Assembly: GCA_022828595.1 (NCBI GenBank)
Contig: JAKGHH010000005.1
Span: 63,607,655 to 63,671,654, forward strand
Length of the DNA stretch: 64,000 nt
From: Nelumbo lutea
Lineage: Eukaryota > Streptophyta > Magnoliopsida > Proteales > Nelumbonaceae
Direction: 5' to 3'
This document shows positions 58,449 to 64,000 of this stretch, in pieces (the stretch's first letter is position 1; every line of letters begins with the position of its first letter). A program made the translations under genes and the position numbers. Under the pieces are notes generated by a model, which was not told the DNA's origin, did no database searches, and saw only the letters and a list, made by a program, of their open reading frames with translations.

Positions 58449-61400
58449 TCAAGGTACTCGTTTGCCTTCCAAGGTTTCGAGTTCGTATGCGCCCCCGAGC
58501 GCTCTTTTTACTTTATAGGGCCCTTCCCAATTAGGTCCAAGCTTGCCCATGCCGGGTTCTGGCACCATAATCTTACGAAGGACCAGGTCGCCGACTCGGA
58601 AGCTTCGTTGCTTTACTCTGCTATTGTAGTAGTGAGATACCTGCTGCTGGTATGCCGTTGTTCGGATGTGCGCGAGGTCCCTTACCTCGTCCAGTAGGTC
58701 GAGGTTGGTACGTAACTCGTCTCCGTTCGTCCGATCGTCGTATGTTTCTAATCGCAACGTTGGTATTTCAATTTCCGCCGGGATCACTGCTTCATTGCCG
58801 TAGGTGAGGTTGAAGGGGGTTTCTCCCGTGGCTGCTTTTTCGGTAGTTCGGTGAGCCCATAAGACACTTGGTAGCTCTTCGGCCCACAATCCCTTAGCTC
58901 GATCCAGACGTGCTTTCAGTCCGCGCAAGATGGCTCTATTCATTACTTCCGTCTGACCGTTTGCCTGCGGGTGCGCGATTGACGTGAAATTTTGCCGAAT
59001 CCCCATGTTCTGGCACCACTCTTGGAACTTGATATCCTCGAACTGTTTGCCGTTGTCGGAGATTAGTACCCGAGGTAACCCGAAGCGACATACTATGTTC
59101 TTCCAAAAGAAGTTCTGTATGTTTCGAGCCGTAACAGTTGCCAGAGGTTCGGCTTCTATCCACTTCGTAAAGTAATCTACTGCAACAACTAAGAATTTTC
59201 TTCCGCCTGTTGCTGGTGGGAATGGCCCTAGGAGGTCGATGCCCCATTGTGCAAAGGGCCACGGGCTGGCAAGGTATTTGAGGTCGGAGGCAGGTTGATG
59301 GTGGATGTTAGCGTGCTTCTGACACTTGTCACATTTTCTAACGAGCTCGACAGCTTCTGCCTTCATCGTTGGCCAGTAGTATCCTTGTCGAAATGCCTTT
59401 TGGGCGAGTGCTCTGCCCCCCAAGTGTCCGCCGCACAGGCCTTCATGAGTGTCACGGAGTACGAACTCGGCTTCGGCAGGTCGCAGGCAACGCAAATAGG
59501 GGAGCGTGTACGACCGTCGGTATAACCGTTCGTCTATTATGACGTATTTGGCCGCCTGGTGCTGCACCCTCTTGGCCGCATTGCGTTCTGCAGGGAGGGT
59601 TCCATCTATCAAGAAGCTCGCGAGTGGATCGATCCAGCTCGGCTCTGCCTCTAAGACGGGAGCGACCTCCTCTGTCCCCCCGAGAATACAAGGCCGAGGT
59701 AAGTCCTCTATGTACACAGTTCTCATATTGTTGTGACTTGTACTGGTTAACCGGGATAGGGCGTCGGCCTCAGTGTTTTCTGACCTCGGGATTTGCCTGA
59801 TGATGTGTGACCGGAAGTTGAGCAGGGCTTCTTTTACTTTGGCCAAATATGCGATCATGGAGAGATCGCGTGCTTCGTAATCGCCGGTAACTTGGATCAC
59901 CACGAGCTGAGAATCGCTGCAGATGACCAAGTGTTTTGCCTTTACTTTTCGCGCTAGGTCCAGCCTGGCGATCAGTGCTTCGTACTCTGCCTCGTTGTTG
60001 GATGCCGCCAACTCAAAGCGTAGTGCGTATTTTAATTTTGTGCCGCCCGGGCCGCACAAGACTATTCCAGCTCCGCTGCCTTGCCGGTTCGAGGAACCGT
60101 CCACATGAAGGATCCAGGGCTTCTCATCCCAGTTCGCGCTTCGCCTGACCAGGAGAGATGCCACACTGGCTGCTACTTCATGGGGTTCGGACTCTATGGG
60201 CTCAGGAGCTCCGGGTTCGCCCGAACTGGGGACCTCGGGCTCGACCTGTGGGGCTTCGTGGCTGAAAGTGCACTCGGCGATAAAATCTGCCAAAGCTTGG
60301 GCCTTGATAGCGGTTCTCGGTTTGTACTGGAGGTCATACTCGCTGAGTTCGATGGCCCATTTCGTCAGTCGACCGCAAACCTCGGGTTTGAGTAAAACTT
60401 GTTTAAGAGATTTGTCAGTTAGGACGATGACGGTGTGAGCCTGGAAGTATGGGCGGAGTTTCCGAGCTGCTATTACTAGGGCGTATGCTAGTTTTTCTAT
60501 CTCCGGGTGCCTTGCCTCTACTCCCTGCAAAATTTTACTAACATAATAGATGGGTCGTTGGATCCGGTCTGTTTCTTTTATCAGTACCGAACTGACCGCC
60601 TCGTCGCTCGCCGAGAGGTACAGTTTTAAGACCTCGCCCATCTCGGGCCGGGCTAAGGTTGGCACACTAGCAAGGTAACCTTTTAGTTCGTCGAACGCGA
60701 ACTGGCAGTCCTGGGTCCACTCGAAACCTTTGCCTTTGATTGCCTTGAAGAAGGGTAGGCAGCAGTCTGCTGACTTAGACAAGAAGCGGCTTAGAGCGGC
60801 TATGCGGCAGTTTAGCCTCTGAACCTCTTTTACTTTCCGAGGTGGTTTCATATCTAGAATGGCTTTTATTTTGTCCGGGTTGGCCTCAATACCGCGCCGA
60901 TTGACAATGTAGCCTAGGAACTTGCCCGAGGTGACACCGAAGACACACTTGTTGGGGTTCAACTTCATGCAAAACCGACACAGGATTTGGAAAACAGAGT
61001 CTAAGTCTTGTATTAATTCTTGTGAAAACCGAGTCTTGACGACCATGTCGTCTATATAGCACTCTATTTTCGTACCAATCAGGGGCCGAAATAGCCTATT
61101 TACAAGTCTTTGGAAAGTCGCTCCGGCATTTTTTAGTCCGAAGGGCATGACTTTGTAGCAATACAGGCCGAACTCGGTTATGAAGCTGGTTTTTTCCTCA
61201 TCGGATGGGTCCATCCTTGGTTGTAGCCCGAGTAGGCGTGCAGGAAGCTTAGCAACTTGTTTCTCGAGGTCGCGTCCACTAGGTGGTCAATTCTGGGTAG
61301 GGGAAGCAATCTTTCGGGCAAGCTCGGTTCAGGTCGGTATAGTCGACGCACATGCACCACTTGCCGCTTGCCTTTTTTACCAACACCGGGTTGGCCACCC

Positions 61401-62215
61401 AGCTCGGGTAATGGACTTCCCTTATGAAGTTTGCTACGAGGAGCTTCTCGACCTCCTCGTCGACCGCTCTCCAGCGTTCTGGGGCTAAGTTGCATTTCTT
61501 CTGTCTAACGGGTCTGACTACAGGGTCAGTATTAAGTTTGTGAGTTATCAGTCTAGGGCTAATGCCGGGCATGTCGGCCGCGGACCAGGCAAAAATATCT
61601 AAATTTTGAAGTAAAAAACTCACCAGTTTGGCTCGTAGGGGGTCTTCGATGGAAGCTCCGATTCTTAGTGTGCGAGCTGGGTTCGTATCTGAAGTCGGGA
61701 TTGCGACAGTTTCCTCCGTGGGCGAAGCTCGTTCCTCACCTTGCTCCGCAGGCCGCTCCAGTTCGAGGTCGTCGGCTGCCTTGGTTTTTCTCTTCATGGC
61801 GGCAACATAGCACTTGCGCGACTCGAGCTGGTCGCCCCGCGCTACCCCTATACCGAAGTCCGTTAGGGAACTTCATGGCCAAATAGTAGGTGGAGACTGC
61901 CGCCCGTAGGATATGCATGATCGGCCGTCCTATTTATGGCATTTGTTAATGGGGAGGGGGTCACGACTACCAGGAAATCAATGGTTGAGTCTGACCGCAC
62001 AAGGCCATGTGCCGACTTCTACAGGGACAGTTACTTTTCCGAGGGGCCTGACTTCCTCTCCGCTCACACCCACCAGGGGAGTGTTCGCGGGCTTCAGCTC
62101 GCTCCTCTGTAACTGCAGCTGGTCAAATGCTGATTTGAAGAGGATGTCCGCTGAGCTGCTCGAATCTACGATGTACGCGCCTGACCTCGAAGTCGCTGAT
62201 TCCTTAGTTTAATGA
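58449..62215 (-). pseudogene. Pol of element 2 (protease, RT, two RNase H, integrase), near-intact downstream part
   Basis: A 921-codon frame (58449-61214) covers most of RT (ECYIDDMVVKT), a first RNase H (LYLSASDEAVSSVL), a second RNase H (WILHVDGSSNRQGSGAGIVL, ICSDSQLVV), the integrase zinc region (HEGLCGGH..CDKCQKHANIHH) and core Asp-Asp-Glu positions (GIDLLGPF, ISDNGKQF, GQTEVMNR), and the C-terminal NWEGPYKVKRALGGAYELE. The two RNase H domains are the Tat hallmark. RT upstream is broken by two small indels (near 61195 and 61305), which separate the VDYTDLNRACPKDC piece (61279-61797). Protease is at about 61900-62215 (VDSSSSADILF), out of frame in places. Confidence 0.88.
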
Positions 62216-62387
62216 CAAGCGCGTCATCAATGGGGGTAGTGGACCCCTCACGCGTCGTCTTCCTTGAAGAAGATTGGTTCTTCGGTCTTTGGTATCTTTG
62301 GGGGGTTCCGTTCTTCGAGGGCCGCTTCGCGAACTAAAGTCCGGGCTGCTGCCGAGGTACACCCCGCTACCACCGAACCTCCCACTA

Positions 62388-64000
62388 TTACATGGATGGT
62401 TCCCCGAACTGGCCTCTCTTCCAGAGGCTGCTTCTGCAACGGTTCGGCAGGTCTGTTGCTAGACTCGGGGCATCCTTTTCGTGATCCCCTTGCCGACCTG
62501 CCTTATTGTTATTGTTGTGCTGTACAAAGTTTCTCAAGTATCCGCGACGGATGAGCCCCTCTATCTCGTCCCGGAGGTTATTACACTGTTCGGTGCTATG
62601 ACCATGGTCTCTATTGAAACTACAATACAAATTCTTATTTCTCTCGTTCGGATTTCCCTTTAGGCGAGGTGGCCACTTAACGTACGGGGCGTCTTTGATC
62701 GTCATTAAGATCTCCGTCCGCCTTGTGTTTAACGGCGTGTAGTTCGTCCGAACTGCTAGGGGTGCCCGGAACGACTGGTTCGGCTTCGGCTCCCGGGTCG
62801 GGTTTTTTATATTCACCGGGTTCGAGAGCTCGCCTTCTCTCTTTCTTTTCTCGTTCCCGCCCACGGTTTGTTGGTTTATTTCTTCCTCTGTCCTCATGAA
62901 CTTATCCGCGAGTTTTAGGAATTCGGCCACGGTTGCGGGTTGGTTGGCCACCATGTGTCATTTGAATTTTTTGTGCGTCACCCCTCTTTTGGCCGCCGCG
63001 AGCTGCACTGTGGGGTCCAACCGCTGTATTTGCAAGCATGCTTCGTTGAATCGCTTGATGTAGCCTCGAATGGATTCTCCTTCTCTTTGGACTACTCCAA
63101 AGATACTTTCCTCTTTTCTGGGGCACCGTTGGCTGGTGACGAAGTGTGTGGTGAAGACTTGCACGAACTGGGCCCAACACTTAATCGACCCGGGGGCCAG
63201 GTTCCTGTACCAAGTGCGGGCGTCCCCCCCTGAGGGTGGTGGTAAAGGCCACGATTCGCTGGCCCTGGTGAGGTGCATTTGCGACTGAAAGGCGTCAACG
63301 TGGTCGTTGGGGTCGAAGGACCCGTCGTACTTGTCCAGAGGTGGGAGCTTGAAGTCTCTGGGTATGGGGACCGCTAGGAGTTCCGATGCGAGGGGGGAAG
63401 GAACGGAGAGAGCCGGGGCAGCCCCTACCTCGTCCGAGCTCATGTCTTTGCCTCTGAATTACGACAATGCACGGGTGGTGGTTCGGTGACTTCGCCGTTG
63501 AGCGGGCCTTGTACTGGCACTGCTGGTCTCCGTGTTACCGAGCTTGATCGGCCCGGAATGCTGGTAGTCTACTGCCAGGGCGCTGAATCAGTTTTCGGTG
63601 AGCGGGAGCTTGGGCTTGGAGCGCCGGGGTGCCGACCTCGCGGGCGAGGTTCCCGACCCGCTCGCGGGTTGCGAGGCGGGGATGACATTTTTCTCTCTTC
63701 GGCCTGGGGACGAGGCCTGACTGTTGGGGTGGTTCTGGGGCCGGGAGGTCTTCGCCTGGTGGGGGCGCCCATCCTGCAGGGAGGCCTTGACCGGCCTCGG
63801 AGCGGGGTGGCGAGGCGGAATTGGTGGTTGGTTCAGTGGCAGTTGGGGGAACTGCTGTTGATAGTGATACTGGGAGATGTTGTGCAGCACTTGGTGCTGG
63901 TGAAGCTGGTGTTGCTGGAACTGTTGCATTTGGGCTTGCATTGCCCGCATGCTCTGCATCAGGTCCTCCAACCGGTTTTGGCTAGCTGCCAGGGGGACGA
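62388..64000 (-). pseudogene. Gag (minus arm) of element 2, partial at window edge
   Basis: Minus-strand frames 63588-63971 (MQSMRAMQAQMQQFQQHQ, Pro-rich linker), 62958-63443 (FKLPPLDKYDGSFDPNDHV core, TWYRNLAPGSIK, FVTSQRCPRKEES, RLDPTVQLAAAKRGV) and 62388-62954 (EFLKLADKFMRTEEEIN, YCSFNRDHGHSTEQC). At least two frame changes and a small deletion in the core (SESW-PLPP) show damage. The N-terminus, primer site and LTR should lie right of 64000. Confidence 0.82.

Larger units (their letters stand above)
53639..64000. mobile_element. Compound inverted Ty3/gypsy Tat-like structure (element 2)
   Basis: From 53639 the sequence reads LTR, primer site and gag on the plus strand up to about 55831. 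It then switches abruptly to the 3' region of the same family in reverse orientation, followed by pol (58449-62215) and gag (62388 to the window edge) on the minus strand. Both gag pieces are close relatives by eye. The minus-strand part lacks its polypurine tract and 3' LTR at the junction. It lies in gene F intron 1. The right end is outside the window. Confidence 0.85.

Noticed and set aside
53639..64000. A tandem pair of normal same-orientation gypsy elements
   Set aside because: Gag on the left is plus-strand while pol and the second gag are minus-strand, so a simple tandem or single element cannot explain the order.
1..64000. CRISPR arrays, rRNA or tRNA genes, bacterial or organellar insertions
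   Set aside because: No regularly spaced repeat-spacer pattern, no tRNA arms with the TTCRANNC signature in cloverleaf context, and no rRNA motifs were seen; the only regular array is the LTR minisatellite.

Overview
The window is nuclear DNA of a flowering plant. The evidence is several intron-bearing B3 genes of the REM type (REPRODUCTIVE MERISTEM-like transcription factors), an intronless DYW-class pentatricopeptide repeat (PPR) gene, long AT-rich intergenic DNA, and plant-type LINE, Ty1/copia, Ty3/gypsy (Tat-like) and MITE sequences. The sequence does not allow the species to be named. No bacterial, organellar, tRNA, rRNA or CRISPR feature was seen.

Layout. 1-9.4 kb is a repeat field: a ghost B3 exon (277-451), a Ty1/copia 3' end, a decayed LINE (about 4.88-8.46 kb) with another repeat inside it, and MITEs. 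9.5-14.4 kb holds B3 gene A, whose best model is six exons and three B3 domains. 17.2-19.3 kb is the DYW-PPR gene on the minus strand. 20.4-31 kb contains two copies of an AT-rich module, each lying about 2-2.5 kb upstream of a B3 gene: gene B (decayed) and gene C (intact). 37.7-41.5 kb is a tandem pair, gene D (intact) and gene E (one-base frameshift). 42.3-52.1 kb is a decayed Tat-like Ty3/gypsy element with both LTRs. 53.5 kb carries only exon 1 of a further B3 gene (F). A second Tat-like structure starts 86 bp after that exon and runs past the right edge.

The B3 genes share one gene plan. A short first exon ends inside the first B3 domain at phase 0. The next exon completes B3-1 plus a basic linker and ends at phase 1. 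A third exon ends in the start of B3-2 at phase 0. A last exon completes B3-2. Shared phases and domain order indicate local duplication followed by separate fates: exon-pair duplication in A, a frameshift or deletion in B and E, linker repeat expansion in E, transposon disruption in F, and a ghost exon at the left edge. The proteins are probably nuclear DNA-binding regulators; their targets cannot be read here.

The most striking mobile-DNA features are (i) an accessory gene antisense to gag-pol in both gypsy copies, with its own conserved TATA box, two short introns, a gypsy-type putative transposon domain, a basic nuclear-targeting-like patch and a coiled coil; and (ii) the second gypsy copy, in which a plus-strand LTR-gag is fused head-on to a minus-strand element, giving inverted gag arms about 7 kb apart.
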